This document shows positions 43,140 through 52,260 of a stretch of 64,000 bases of DNA, in pieces. Source of the stretch: Mixta sp031457955. GTDB lineage: Bacteria; Pseudomonadota; Gammaproteobacteria; Enterobacterales; Enterobacteriaceae. The notes under the pieces are model-generated. The model saw nothing but the letters and a program-made list of their open reading frames with translations. It was not told the DNA's origin and did no database searches. The stretch lies in the NCBI RefSeq assembly GCF_031457955.1, contig NZ_JAVDXN010000003.1, forward strand, positions 124,001 to 188,000, in the 5' to 3' direction. The position numbers and the translations under genes are program-made. Position 1 is the first letter of the stretch, and each line of letters starts with the position of its first letter.

Positions 43140-46043
43140 ATGCCTTTTACACTTGGTCAACGCTGGATCAGCGACACGGAAAGCGAACTGGGACTGGGAA
43201 CTGTGGTTGCACTGGATACCCGTATGGTTACCCTGCTTTTCCCTGCTACCGGTGAAAACCGTCTCTATGCCCGAAATGATTCTCCCATTACCCGTGTGAT
43301 CTTCAATCCCGGCGACACCATTACCAGCCATGAAAGCTGGCAGCTGGAAGTGGCTGAAGTGCGCAATGATAATGGTCTGGTAACCTATATCGGTACCCGT
43401 CTGGATACTCAGGAGCCTGTAGAGCTGCGCGAAGTCCTGCTTGATAGCAAGCTGGTATTCAGCAAGCCGCAGGATCGTCTGTTCGCGGGTCAGCTTGACC
43501 GCATGGATCGTTTTGCGCTGCGTTTTCGCGCTCGTCGCTATCAGAGCGAGCAGTACCGTTTGTCCATCAGTGGCCTGCGCGGTATGCGCACCAACCTGAT
43601 CCCGCATCAGCTGCATATCGCCCATGATGTGGGCCGTCGTCATGCGCCGCGCGTTCTGCTGGCGGATGAAGTGGGCCTGGGTAAAACCATCGAAGCCGGG
43701 ATGATTATTCATCAGCAGCTGCTGGCGGGACGCGCCGATCGCGTGCTGATTGTGGTGCCGGAAACGTTGCAGCATCAATGGCTGGTGGAGATGCTGCGTC
43801 GCTTTAACCTGCGCTTTTCGCTGTTTGACGACGCGCGCTATGCCGAAGCCCAGCACGACAGCGATAACCCGTTCGATACCGAACAGCTGGTGATCTGTTC
43901 GCTTGATTTTGTGCGCCGTAATAAGCAGCGTCTGGAGCTGCTGGCGGAGGCCGAATGGGATCTGCTGGTGGTGGATGAAGCGCACCATCTGGCGTGGAGC
44001 GAAGGCGAGCCGAGCCGTGAATATCAGGTGATCGAGCAGCTGGCGGAGCAGATCCCCGGCGTGCTGCTGTTGACGGCAACGCCTGAGCAGCTCGGCATGG
44101 AGAGCCACTTTGCGCGTCTGCGCCTGCTGGATCCCGATCGTTTCCACGATTTTGAGCAGTTTGTCGCAGAACAACAGAATTACCGTCCGGTGGCCGATGC
44201 GGTTGCTACGCTGCTGGAAGATAAGGCGATCGACAACGAAGGCATGAACGCCATTAGCGATCTGATCGGCGAGCAGGATATCGAGCCGCTATTGCAGACG
44301 GCTAACGGCAAGGGCGACGGCAAGCAGGCCGCGCGCGAAGAGCTGATCCGTATGCTGATGGATCGCCACGGCACCAGCCGCGTGCTGTTCCGTAATACCC
44401 GTAACGGCGTGAAAGGTTTCCCGCATCGTACGCTGCATCAGATCCGTCTGCCGTTGCCGACGCAGTATCAGACAGCCATTAAGGTGTCCGGCATTATGGC
44501 GGCGCGTAAATCCGCTGAAGAGCGCGCCTACGATATGCTTTACCCGGAGCAGATTTATCAGGAGTTTGAAGGCGACAGCGGCACCTGGTGGAATTTTGAT
44601 CCGCGCGTCGAATGGCTGATGGGCTATCTGACCAGCAATCGTGATGAGAAGGTGCTGGTGATCTGCGCCAAGGCGGCGACCGCCTTGCAGCTGGAGCAGG
44701 TGCTGCGCGAGCGTGAAGGTATTCGTGCCGCCGTGTTCCATGAAGGACTTTCGCTGATCGACCGCGACCGCGCCGCTGCCTGGTTCGCCTCGGAAGAAGA
44801 TGGCGCGCAGGTGCTGCTCTGCTCGGAAATCGGTTCTGAAGGCCGTAATTTCCAGTTCGCCAATCGACTGGTGATGTTTGATCTGCCGTTTAACCCTGAT
44901 TTGTTGGAGCAGCGTATCGGTCGTCTCGATCGTATTGGTCAGGCGCGCGACATTGAAATCATGGTGCCTTATCTGGAGAAGACCGCGCAGTCGGTGCTGG
45001 TGCGTTGGTATCACGAGGGGCTAAATGCGTTTGAACAGACCTGCCCGACCGGCCGCACCGTGTACGATAGCGTCCACGATCGGTTGATTAGCTATCTGGC
45101 CGCGCCGGAAGACAATGAAGGGCTGGATGAATTTATTCAGTCATGCCGTAAGCAGCATGATGCGCTGCGTTCCCAGCTGGAACAGGGTCGTGACCGTTTG
45201 CTGGAGCTGAACTCCAACGGCGGCGCGAAAGCTGAGGCGCTGGCCGATGAGATCCGCCTGCAGGATAATCATATTGAGCTGGTGAATTTCGCCCTGAATC
45301 TGTTTGATATTGTCGGCATTAATCAGGAAGACCGCAGCGATAATCTGATTGTGCTGACGCCGTCCGATCATATGCTGGTGCCTGATTTTCCGGGTCTGCC
45401 GGAGGAAGGCTGTACCATTACGTTCGATCGTGAGCAGGCGCTGTCGCGTGAAGATGCGCAGTATGTGACCTGGGAGCATCCGATTATTCGTAACGGCCTC
45501 GATCTTATTCTGTCGGGCGATACCGGCAGCTGCGCGCTGTCGCTGCTGAAGAATAAGGCGTTGCCGGTGGGTACACTGTTGATTGAGCTGGTTTATGTGG
45601 TTGAGGCGCAGGCGCCGAAACATCTGCAGCTGACCCGTTTCCTGCCGCCGACGCCGATGCGTTTGCTGGTGGATCGCAAGGGTACCAATCTGGCCGATAA
45701 GGTGGAGTTTGAGAGCTTTAACCGTCAGCTGAACGCGGTGAATCGTCATAATGGCAGTAAGCTGGTGAACGCGGTGCAGCAGGATGTGCATGCGATTCTT
45801 CAGCTGGCGGAGCCGCAGGCAGCGGAAGCGGCGCGTAAGGTGATTGACGCGGCGCGCGCTGAGGCCGATGAGAAGCTGAGTGCCGAGCTGGAGCGTTTGC
45901 AGGCGCTGAAAGCGGTTAACCCGAATATCCGTGAAGATGAGATCGCCGCGCTGGAGAGCAATCGCAGCGAGGTGTTAGCCAGCCTGAACGATGCCGGTTG
46001 GCGTCTGGATGCGCTGCGTCTGATTGTTGTTTCTCATCAATAA
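43140..46043 (+). CDS. rapA: RNA polymerase-associated ATPase RapA
   Basis: RapA is a Swi2/Snf2-type ATPase that recycles RNA polymerase after transcription. The 967-residue protein (968 in E. coli) has an N-terminal Tudor-like region (FTLGQRWISDTESELGLG), Walker A DEVGLGKT at 176–183, the DEAH box VVDEAHHLAW, and the C-terminal helicase motifs GSEGRNFQFAN and EQRIGRLDRIGQ. It lies 153 bases after polB. Confidence 0.98.
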   Translation: MPFTLGQRWISDTESELGLGTVVALDTRMVTLLFPATGENRLYARNDSPITRVIFNPGDTITSHESWQLEVAEVRNDNGLVTYIGTRLDTQEPVELREVLLDSKLVFSKPQDRLFAGQLDRMDRFALRFRARRYQSEQYRLSISGLRGMRTNLIPHQLHIAHDVGRRHAPRVLLADEVGLGKTIEAGMIIHQQLLAGRADRVLIVVPETLQHQWLVEMLRRFNLRFSLFDDARYAEAQHDSDNPFDTEQLVICSLDFVRRNKQRLELLAEAEWDLLVVDEAHHLAWSEGEPSREYQVIEQLAEQIPGVLLLTATPEQLGMESHFARLRLLDPDRFHDFEQFVAEQQNYRPVADAVATLLEDKAIDNEGMNAISDLIGEQDIEPLLQTANGKGDGKQAAREELIRMLMDRHGTSRVLFRNTRNGVKGFPHRTLHQIRLPLPTQYQTAIKVSGIMAARKSAEERAYDMLYPEQIYQEFEGDSGTWWNFDPRVEWLMGYLTSNRDEKVLVICAKAATALQLEQVLREREGIRAAVFHEGLSLIDRDRAAAWFASEEDGAQVLLCSEIGSEGRNFQFANRLVMFDLPFNPDLLEQRIGRLDRIGQARDIEIMVPYLEKTAQSVLVRWYHEGLNAFEQTCPTGRTVYDSVHDRLISYLAAPEDNEGLDEFIQSCRKQHDALRSQLEQGRDRLLELNSNGGAKAEALADEIRLQDNHIELVNFALNLFDIVGINQEDRSDNLIVLTPSDHMLVPDFPGLPEEGCTITFDREQALSREDAQYVTWEHPIIRNGLDLILSGDTGSCALSLLKNKALPVGTLLIELVYVVEAQAPKHLQLTRFLPPTPMRLLVDRKGTNLADKVEFESFNRQLNAVNRHNGSKLVNAVQQDVHAILQLAEPQAAEAARKVIDAARAEADEKLSAELERLQALKAVNPNIREDEIAALESNRSEVLASLNDAGWRLDALRLIVVSHQ

Positions 46044-46063
46044 GCTAACCGGAGAACGCACAG

Positions 46064-46720
46064 GTGATGGAACCGTATAATCCGCCGCTGGAACCCTGGC
46101 TGCATATTTTGTATCAGGACGATCACATTATGGTGGTCAATAAGCCGAGCGGGTTATTGTCTGTGCCTGGGCGTCTTGAGGAGCATAAGGATAGCGTGAT
46201 GACGCGCATTCAGCGCGATTTTCCGCAGGCGGAGTCGGTGCATCGTCTGGATATGGCGACCAGCGGCGTGCTGGTGGTGGCGCTGACGAAAGCCGCAGAG
46301 CGTGAGCTGAAGCGTCAGTTTCGCGAGCGTGAGCCGGAGAAGAGTTATGTTGCGCGTATTTGGGGGCATCCGCCGAAGGATGAGGGTTTGGTGGATTTGC
46401 CGCTAATTTGCGACTGGCCGAATCGTCCGAAGCAGAAGGTCTGTTTTGAGACCGGTAAGTCGGCGCAGACGGAGTATCTGGTGCTGGAGCGGGCGGCGGA
46501 TAATAGCGCCCGTATTCAGCTGAAGCCGATTACCGGGCGTTCGCATCAGCTGCGTGTGCATATGCAGGCGTTAGGGCATCCGATTTTAGGCGATCGTTTT
46601 TATGCGCATGATGAGGCGCTGGCGATGGCCTCGCGTTTGCAGCTGCACGCGGAGTGGTTAACGATTACGCATCCCGCGTTTGGCAATAAGATGACGTTCC
46701 GCCAGCCTGCGGATTTTTGA
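46064..46720 (+). CDS. rluA: Dual rRNA/tRNA pseudouridine synthase RluA
   Basis: RluA makes pseudouridine 746 in 23S rRNA and 32 in some tRNAs. The product is 218 residues (219 in E. coli), with the catalytic motif HRLDMATSG (D63). The start may be the GTG at 46064, nine bases after GGAG, or the adjacent ATG at 46067. It follows rapA by 20 bases and is probably co-transcribed. Downstream lies an 820-base repeat-filled gap before convergent djlA. Confidence 0.96.
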   Translation: MMEPYNPPLEPWLHILYQDDHIMVVNKPSGLLSVPGRLEEHKDSVMTRIQRDFPQAESVHRLDMATSGVLVVALTKAAERELKRQFREREPEKSYVARIWGHPPKDEGLVDLPLICDWPNRPKQKVCFETGKSAQTEYLVLERAADNSARIQLKPITGRSHQLRVHMQALGHPILGDRFYAHDEALAMASRLQLHAEWLTITHPAFGNKMTFRQPADF

Positions 46721-46758
46721 CGGGTTTGCGGGCGCGGATTGCATCGACTGGTGGTTCG

Positions 46759-46934
46759 GGTGATTGCGCGGCGGGGTTGTGTCGCTGAAGGTTAGGTGAT
46801 CGCGCGGCGGGGTTGCGTTGCTGAAGGTTAGGTGATCGCGCGGCGGGGTTGTGTTGCTGAAGGTTAGGTGATCGCGCGGCGAGGTTGCGTTGCTGAAGGT
46901 TAGGTGATCGCGCGGCGGGGTTGTGTTGGCTGGA
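46759..46934. repeat. Tandem array of 36-bp repeats (5 copies, last partial)
   Basis: Units start at 46759, 46795, 46831, 46867 and 46903. Each opens GGTGATCGCGCGGCGGGGTT and closes GCTGAAGGTTA. Copies are almost identical; the only regular variation is TTGTG versus TTGCG in the middle, alternating between copies and hinting at duplication of a 72-bp dimer. The fifth copy decays after about 30 bases. Reading through it on the minus strand gives 12-residue repeats in two frames, with no sign of a real gene. Confidence 0.93.
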
Positions 46935-46950
46935 TGTTTGTGGGGCGTCA

Positions 46951-47055
46951 GCGGCGGGCGGGTCGTTCCGTAAAGACGCAAAAGACGTCATCCATGACAG
47001 CTCGGCCCGCGCCGTCCATGGCGCGGGACGCTTTACTACACGACCCGCCCGCCGC
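46951..47055. repeat. Palindromic element A (~105 bp)
   Basis: Outer arms GCGGCGGGCGGGTCGT (46951–46966) and its exact complement (47040–47055) enclose a GTAAAG/CTTTAC pair and an off-centre inner hairpin CCCGCGCC/GGCGCGGG (47006–47027). The same inner stem and overall plan recur in element B in reverse orientation, and both share CATCC.TG 16–17 bases from the inner stem. Confidence 0.8.
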
Positions 47056-47059
47056 ATCC

Positions 47060-47214
47060 CATACTTCTGAGTCGCCTGTTCGCCGCTTCCCACACTATTG
47101 CGTTGTCTGCTTGCCGCTTTTCAGATCACTGAGTCATCTGTTCGCCGCTTCTCATACTATCGAGTCGCCTGTTTATCGCTTTTCAGACCACTGAGTTATC
47201 TGTTCGCCGCTGAT
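47060..47214. repeat. Tandem array of 31-bp repeats (5 diverged copies)
   Basis: Units start at 47060, 47091, 47122, 47153 and 47184 without gaps. Common elements are CACTGAGTC, CTGTTCGCCGCTT and a CATACTA or CAGA start. Copies 1 and 4 and copies 3 and 5 are most alike, so an older dimer duplication is possible. It starts four bases after element A. Confidence 0.88.
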
Positions 47215-47269
47215 CTAACAGCGATGTGGTTTTTGTTGGTTAAGTATCGCAGTACGGGATTGAGGGAGT

Positions 47270-47372
47270 GGGAGGGCCGGGGCCGTGAGGCGGACCTCCC
47301 GCGCCAGGGAAGGCGCGGGCGGAGGCCCCAGGGATGGGTGCATGCCGTGCCGCCGATGGCCCCGGCCCTCCC
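47270..47372. repeat. Palindromic element B (~103 bp), inverted relative to A
   Basis: Outer arms GGGAGGGCCGGGGCC (47270–47284) and GGCCCCGGCCCTCCC (47358–47372) are exact complements. The inner hairpin CCCGCGCC/GGCGCGGG (47298–47319) lies 28 bases from the left end and 53 from the right, the mirror image of element A (55 and 28). The two are likely members of one family. Confidence 0.8.
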
Positions 47373-47536
47373 GCGACCAGCACGAACCTGTCACAAACTA
47401 ACGTATAAACCTCGCAACCAGCACGAACCAGGCTGCAAACTAGCGCCCGCCCCCGCAACCAGCACGAACCTGCCGCAGACCAGCGCCAAAGTTTCACCAC
47501 CAGCACGGACCAGACAGCAGACTAACGCCCGCCTGC
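47373..47536. repeat. Tandem array of 41-bp repeats (4 copies)
   Basis: Units start at 47373, 47414, 47455 and 47496. Each opens GCAACCAGCACGAACC with small changes and ends in a C-rich stretch. The array begins at the base right after element B and stops four bases before the djlA stop codon. Confidence 0.92.
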
Positions 47537-47540
47537 GCAG

Positions 47541-48368
47541 CTATTTAAAATTGCGCTCCCGGCGAATCAAATCCCAGGCGGCCTGAATCTCCTGCGCCTT
47601 CTGCTTCGCCATCTCCATCATCTCCGGCGGCAGCCCCTTCGCCACCAGCTTATCGGGATGATGCTCCGCCATCTGCTTACGCCAGGCGCGCTTAATCGTC
47701 ATATAATCATCGCTGGGTTTCACCCCTAACACCTTACAGGCCGCTTCCAGCGTCGGGCCCTGCTGCGCGCCATAACTCGGCCCGCCCTGCCCGGCTCCGC
47801 CCCATGAATGATAGCCGCCGCCAAACTGCTGACCGCCCTCCATCATGCGCAGAAACTGATCGAACTGCGTGCGCGAAATGCCTAACTCCTCCGCGATCAC
47901 ATATAACACCTGACGCTCATTGGGATGCAGCGAACCATCTGCGAATGCAGCCTGAATCTGAATCTCTAAAAACATACGAATCAGATCAAAACGGCCAAAA
48001 CAGGCGCTACGCAGCTCGCGCAGCTTATTGCGCAACGGATAATGACTCTGCTTACCTTCACGAAACGCCTGCTGCGCCTGCGTACGCGCCGCGCCGTGCA
48101 GCTGCATCCGATCCATCTGCTGCGAAGCGATCTGGATATCGGCTTCGGTTACCCGCCCTTTTGACTTGGTAAGATGCCCCATCACCTGAAAGGTGGTGCG
48201 GAAAAAAATAGATTGCCGGGTCTGATTATTCGAGAACCAGGCCTTTCCCTGCGCTGCACGGACTTTATCGACTAAGTGACCCAGCACCAGCCCTATCAGC
48301 AGCCCCCAAAAGCCCGCGCCAGATAACAATCCCAGCAGCAGACCAATTACTTTTCCCCAATAGCGCAT
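47541..48368 (-). CDS. djlA: Co-chaperone DjlA
   Basis: DjlA is a membrane-anchored J-domain protein that stimulates DnaK and influences colanic acid (Rcs) signalling. The 275-residue protein has an N-terminal membrane segment with glycine pattern (GLLLGLLSGAGFWGLLIG, about 8–26), a central TerB-like helical region, a glycine-rich linker, and a C-terminal J domain (about 212–275) with the HPD motif in EHHPDKL. It is convergent with rluA across the repeat region. Confidence 0.96.
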   Translation of the reverse strand: MRYWGKVIGLLLGLLSGAGFWGLLIGLVLGHLVDKVRAAQGKAWFSNNQTRQSIFFRTTFQVMGHLTKSKGRVTEADIQIASQQMDRMQLHGAARTQAQQAFREGKQSHYPLRNKLRELRSACFGRFDLIRMFLEIQIQAAFADGSLHPNERQVLYVIAEELGISRTQFDQFLRMMEGGQQFGGGYHSWGGAGQGGPSYGAQQGPTLEAACKVLGVKPSDDYMTIKRAWRKQMAEHHPDKLVAKGLPPEMMEMAKQKAQEIQAAWDLIRRERNFK

Positions 48369-48550
48369 ATACTCCTCAATTCGCCATGCCGAAGGCTAAA
48401 AATTGCATTATCATACCTGTCATTTATCCCACTGCCTAACGGCAACGCGGACAGACAAGGATTAACACTGGCGCAACGCAGTTCAGTACGTTAGTCTCTG
48501 ACCGTTTTGTCGGCATGATGCCAGTAATTACGGAATTCTCGATACCGCGT

Positions 48551-50911
48551 ATGAAAAAACGTATACCCACACTGCTGGCCACAATGATTGGCGCAGCGCT
48601 TTATAGTCAGCATGCTCTCGCCGACGATTTAATGTCGCAGTGCATGCTGGGCGTACCCAACTATACTCGTCCCGTGGTTCAGGGTGACGCCAATCAACTG
48701 CCGGTAACGATACATTCTGATGATGCGAAGGGTAACTATCCCGACGATGCGGTATTTACCGGCAACGTAGATATCCAGCAGGGCAACAGCCGCCTGCAGT
48801 CTGATGAAGTTCAGCTGCATCAGCGCCAACAGCCAGGCCAGACTGCCCCGCTGCGCACCGTCGATGCACTGGGTAATGTTCACTATGATGACAACCAGGT
48901 GATCCTGAAAGGGCCAAAAGCCTGGTCTAACCTGAATACCAAAGATACCAACGTCTGGAACGGCGATTATCAAATGGTTGGCCGCCAGGGACGCGGTACT
49001 GCCGATCAGATGAAGCTGCGTGGCGACAACCGCTATACCATCCTGGAAAACGGCACCTTTACCTCATGCCTGCCCGGCAGCAATAGCTGGAGCGTGGTTG
49101 GCTCGCAGGTGATTCAGGATCGTGAAGAGCAGGTTGCGGAAATCTGGAACGCACGCTTTAAAATCGGCGCGGTGCCGGTGTTTTACAGCCCCTATTTGCA
49201 GCTGCCGATCGGCGATCGCCGCCGCTCGGGCTTCCTGATCCCGAACGCGAAATACAGCGACAATGATGGCTTTCAGTTTGCACTGCCCTATTACTGGAAC
49301 ATCGCGCCGCAGATGGATGCCACCATCACGCCAAACTATCAGAGCAAGCGCGGCCTGCAGTGGCAGAACGAATTCCGCTATCTGACCACCGCAGGCGCGG
49401 GCCTGATTGAGTTTGACTATCTGCCAAGCGATGACGAATACAAGCGTGACGAAGCGGCGCGCGGCAGTGACGACGGCGATTCCAACCGTTGGCTGTTCTT
49501 CTGGCGCCATTCCGGCGTTTATCAGCAGCACTGGCGCTTTAACGCCAACTACACCAAAGTCAGCGATCCTTATTACTTCAACGATCTTGACTCGGAGTAC
49601 TACTCCACCACCGACGGTTATGCCACGCAGAAATTCAGCGTTGGCTATGCGGACACCAACTGGGATGCCACCCTTTCCAGCAAAGATTTCCAGATCTTTG
49701 ATACCAACCGCACCAGAAACATTTATCGTGCGCAGCCGCAGTTCGACTTTAACTATTACAAAAATGATATCGGACCGTTTGATACCCATCTCTATGCGCA
49801 GGCGGTGCAGTTCACCAACGTAAACGACGATCTGCCGGATGCGGTACGTCTGCACCTGGAACCCACCATCAACCTGCCGCTGGCTAACGACTGGGGCAGC
49901 CTGAACACCGAGGCGAAGCTGCTGGCGACCCACTACCAGCAGAGCAACGTTGATTACTATAATTCCCGACCGGGCAACGCGAATAACCAGCTAAAAGAAG
50001 ACGTTAACCGCGTCATGCCGCAGTTCAAAGTGGATGGCCGCATGGTGTTTGAGCGCAATATGAACTGGGCGGAAGGCTATACCCAGACGCTTGAGCCGCG
50101 CATGCAGTATCTTTATGTCCCTTATCGCGACCAGAGCCATATCCAGGCGTATGACTCCACGCTGCTGCAAACGGACTACACCGGCCTGTTCCGCGATCGC
50201 ACTTACAGCGGTCTGGATCGTATCGCTTCAGCCAACCAGGTTGCCAGCGGCCTGACCACGCGTATTTATGATACCGATCTGGTTGAACGTTTTAACCTGT
50301 CTGTAGGTCAAATCTACTCGTTTACCCCGTCGCGCACGGGGCTGAACGCTACCAGCGAGGAAGATGACACCGGCAGCCTGATCTGGGCCGGTGACACCTG
50401 GTGGCGCGTCAGCGACCGTTGGGGCGTACGTGGTGGCGTTCAGTATGATACGCGTCTGGATAATGTTGCGCAGGGCAACGCGGTGGTGGAATACCGTCGT
50501 GACGCTGACCGCATGGTGCAGCTGAACTACCGTTACAGCAGCCCGGAATATGTGGCCAGCGCGCTGAACCGCAACATTACCAACAACCCGATTTACGAAA
50601 ACGGTATTTCGCAGGTTGGGATGACGGCCAGTTGGCCAATTGCCGACTCCTGGGCAGTAGTAGGCGCATACTACTATGATACCAAGGAGAAAAAGGCGGC
50701 TGAGCAACTGGTGGGCTTGCAGTATAGCTCCTGCTGTTATGCCGTCCGCGTGGGTTACCAGCGTAAAATCAACGGCTGGGAAAAAGACGACAGTAAGTAC
50801 GAAAACCAAATCTCATTCAACATTGAGTTGCGTGGCCTGAGCCCGAACTACGGCCTGGGTTCCAACCAAATGCTACGTCAGGGCATTTTGCCTTACCAGC
50901 GCGCTTTCTGA
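48551..50911 (+). CDS. lptD: LPS assembly outer membrane protein LptD
   Basis: LptD is the outer-membrane translocon that, with LptE, inserts LPS into the outer leaflet. From ATG 48551 (MKKRIPTLLATMIGAALYS) it has 786 residues (784 in E. coli); a frame beginning 12 codons earlier lacks signal-peptide form. The signal peptide ends at HALA. Cysteines for the long-range disulfides are present: C31, the Cys in TFTSCLPGS, and the CC pair in YSSCCYAV. A possible envelope-stress type promoter (GCAACGC, 17 bases, TCTGA at 48497–48501) lies upstream but is weak evidence. Confidence 0.97.
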   Translation: MKKRIPTLLATMIGAALYSQHALADDLMSQCMLGVPNYTRPVVQGDANQLPVTIHSDDAKGNYPDDAVFTGNVDIQQGNSRLQSDEVQLHQRQQPGQTAPLRTVDALGNVHYDDNQVILKGPKAWSNLNTKDTNVWNGDYQMVGRQGRGTADQMKLRGDNRYTILENGTFTSCLPGSNSWSVVGSQVIQDREEQVAEIWNARFKIGAVPVFYSPYLQLPIGDRRRSGFLIPNAKYSDNDGFQFALPYYWNIAPQMDATITPNYQSKRGLQWQNEFRYLTTAGAGLIEFDYLPSDDEYKRDEAARGSDDGDSNRWLFFWRHSGVYQQHWRFNANYTKVSDPYYFNDLDSEYYSTTDGYATQKFSVGYADTNWDATLSSKDFQIFDTNRTRNIYRAQPQFDFNYYKNDIGPFDTHLYAQAVQFTNVNDDLPDAVRLHLEPTINLPLANDWGSLNTEAKLLATHYQQSNVDYYNSRPGNANNQLKEDVNRVMPQFKVDGRMVFERNMNWAEGYTQTLEPRMQYLYVPYRDQSHIQAYDSTLLQTDYTGLFRDRTYSGLDRIASANQVASGLTTRIYDTDLVERFNLSVGQIYSFTPSRTGLNATSEEDDTGSLIWAGDTWWRVSDRWGVRGGVQYDTRLDNVAQGNAVVEYRRDADRMVQLNYRYSSPEYVASALNRNITNNPIYENGISQVGMTASWPIADSWAVVGAYYYDTKEKKAAEQLVGLQYSSCCYAVRVGYQRKINGWEKDDSKYENQISFNIELRGLSPNYGLGSNQMLRQGILPYQRAF

Positions 50912-50964
50912 TGTTGTAATGTTTGACAGGCAAACCCGCTGTGCGGAAAGAAAATGGAAAAAGT

Positions 50965-52260
50965 ATGAAGAACTGGAGAATGCTGATACTGGGTGTGGCG
51001 CTGGCCGCTAACACCGCGATCGCAGCCCCGCAGGTAGTCGATAAAGTCGCCGCCGTGGTCAATAACGGCGTCGTTCTGGAAAGTGATGTTGATGGCATGA
51101 TGCATTCGGTGAAAGCGCAGGCGCAGCAGGCTGGACAGCAGCTGCCTGATGACCGCACGCTGCGCCATCAAATTGTCGAACGTCTGGTGATGGATAACAT
51201 TATCCTGCAGATGGGCAAGCAGATGGGCGTACAGATCTCCGATCAACAGCTGGACCAGGCGATTACCAATATCGCGGCGCAGAACCATATGTCATTGGAT
51301 CAGATGCGCAGCCGTCTGGCCTATGACGGCGTGAACTATAGCGCCTACCGTGAGCAGATCCGCAAGGAGATGCAGATTGCGGAAGTACGTAACAATGAAG
51401 TGCGTCGTCGCGTGACCATTCTGCCGCAGGAAGTGGATACGCTGGCAAAACAGGTTTCCGCGCAAAACTCGCAGGGCACCGAACTGAATGTCAGCCACAT
51501 CCTGCTGCCGCTGCCGGAAAACCCGACGCAGCAACAGGTGGACGAGCAGGAAACGCTGGCGAAGCAGCTGATGGGCGAGCTCAACAGCGGCGCTGACTTC
51601 GGTAAGCTGGCGGTGACCTACTCCGCCGATCCGCAGGCGTTACAGGGCGGCAACATGGGCTGGGGCAAGATCGAAGAGCTGCCTACCCTGTTTGCGCGCG
51701 CGCTGAGCACGGCGAAAAAAGGCGACATCGTCGGCCCGATTCGCTCCGGCGTCGGCTTCCATATCCTGAAAGTCAACGATCTGCGTGGCGAGCAGCAGAA
51801 TATCTCGGTAACTGAGGTACATGCGCGTCATATTCTGCTGAAGCCGTCACCGATTATGACCGATGACCAGGCGCGCCAGAAACTGACGCAGATCGCCAGC
51901 GACATCAAGAGCGGCAAAACTAACTTTGCGGCCGCCGCTAAGCAGTTCTCTGACGATCCGGGCTCGGCTAACCAGGGCGGCGATCTCGGCTGGAGCTCAC
52001 CGGAAATCTTTGATCCGGCCTTCCGTGATGCGCTGTTGCGTCTGCATAAAGGCGAAACCAGTCAGCCGGTTCACTCCTCTTTTGGCTGGCATCTGATTCA
52101 GCTGCTGGACACGCGTCAGGTTGATAAAACCGATGCGGCGCAAAAAGAGCGTGCTTACCGCCTGCTGTTTAACCGTAAGTTCGCTGAAGAAGCGCAAACC
52201 TGGATGCAGGAACAGCGCGCCAGCGCCTACGTGAAAATCCTGGGTAGCCATGCTCAATAA
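50965..52260 (+). CDS. surA: Periplasmic chaperone/peptidyl-prolyl isomerase SurA
   Basis: SurA escorts outer-membrane proteins such as LptD through the periplasm. From ATG 50965 (MKNWRMLILGVALAAN) it has 431 residues (428 in E. coli). The signal peptide ends near AIAA. An N-terminal chaperone domain is followed by two parvulin domains beginning near NVSHILLPLPENP and HARHILLKPSP. It follows lptD by 53 bases and its last 11 bases overlap pdxA. Confidence 0.97.
   Translation: MKNWRMLILGVALAANTAIAAPQVVDKVAAVVNNGVVLESDVDGMMHSVKAQAQQAGQQLPDDRTLRHQIVERLVMDNIILQMGKQMGVQISDQQLDQAITNIAAQNHMSLDQMRSRLAYDGVNYSAYREQIRKEMQIAEVRNNEVRRRVTILPQEVDTLAKQVSAQNSQGTELNVSHILLPLPENPTQQQVDEQETLAKQLMGELNSGADFGKLAVTYSADPQALQGGNMGWGKIEELPTLFARALSTAKKGDIVGPIRSGVGFHILKVNDLRGEQQNISVTEVHARHILLKPSPIMTDDQARQKLTQIASDIKSGKTNFAAAAKQFSDDPGSANQGGDLGWSSPEIFDPAFRDALLRLHKGETSQPVHSSFGWHLIQLLDTRQVDKTDAAQKERAYRLLFNRKFAEEAQTWMQEQRASAYVKILGSHAQ

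Noticed and set aside
46658..47093. Two overlapping minus-strand open frames encoding 12-residue repeats
   Set aside because: They exist only because a 36-bp unit is a multiple of three without stops. Both frames are open, there is no ribosome site and no recognisable domain.
47060..47536. Repeat arrays considered as a CRISPR
   Set aside because: Units are directly adjacent with no spacers, they are not dyad-symmetric in the CRISPR manner, and no cas genes lie nearby.
47098..47586. Plus-strand 162-residue open frame across the 31-bp and 41-bp arrays
   Set aside because: It crosses repeats and palindrome B and runs into the antisense of djlA; its composition is low-complexity Arg/Pro, as expected for spurious frames.
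50897..50964. Separate promoter or terminator between lptD and surA
   Set aside because: No convincing -10/-35 or hairpin was seen in the 53-base gap; the genes are probably one transcript.
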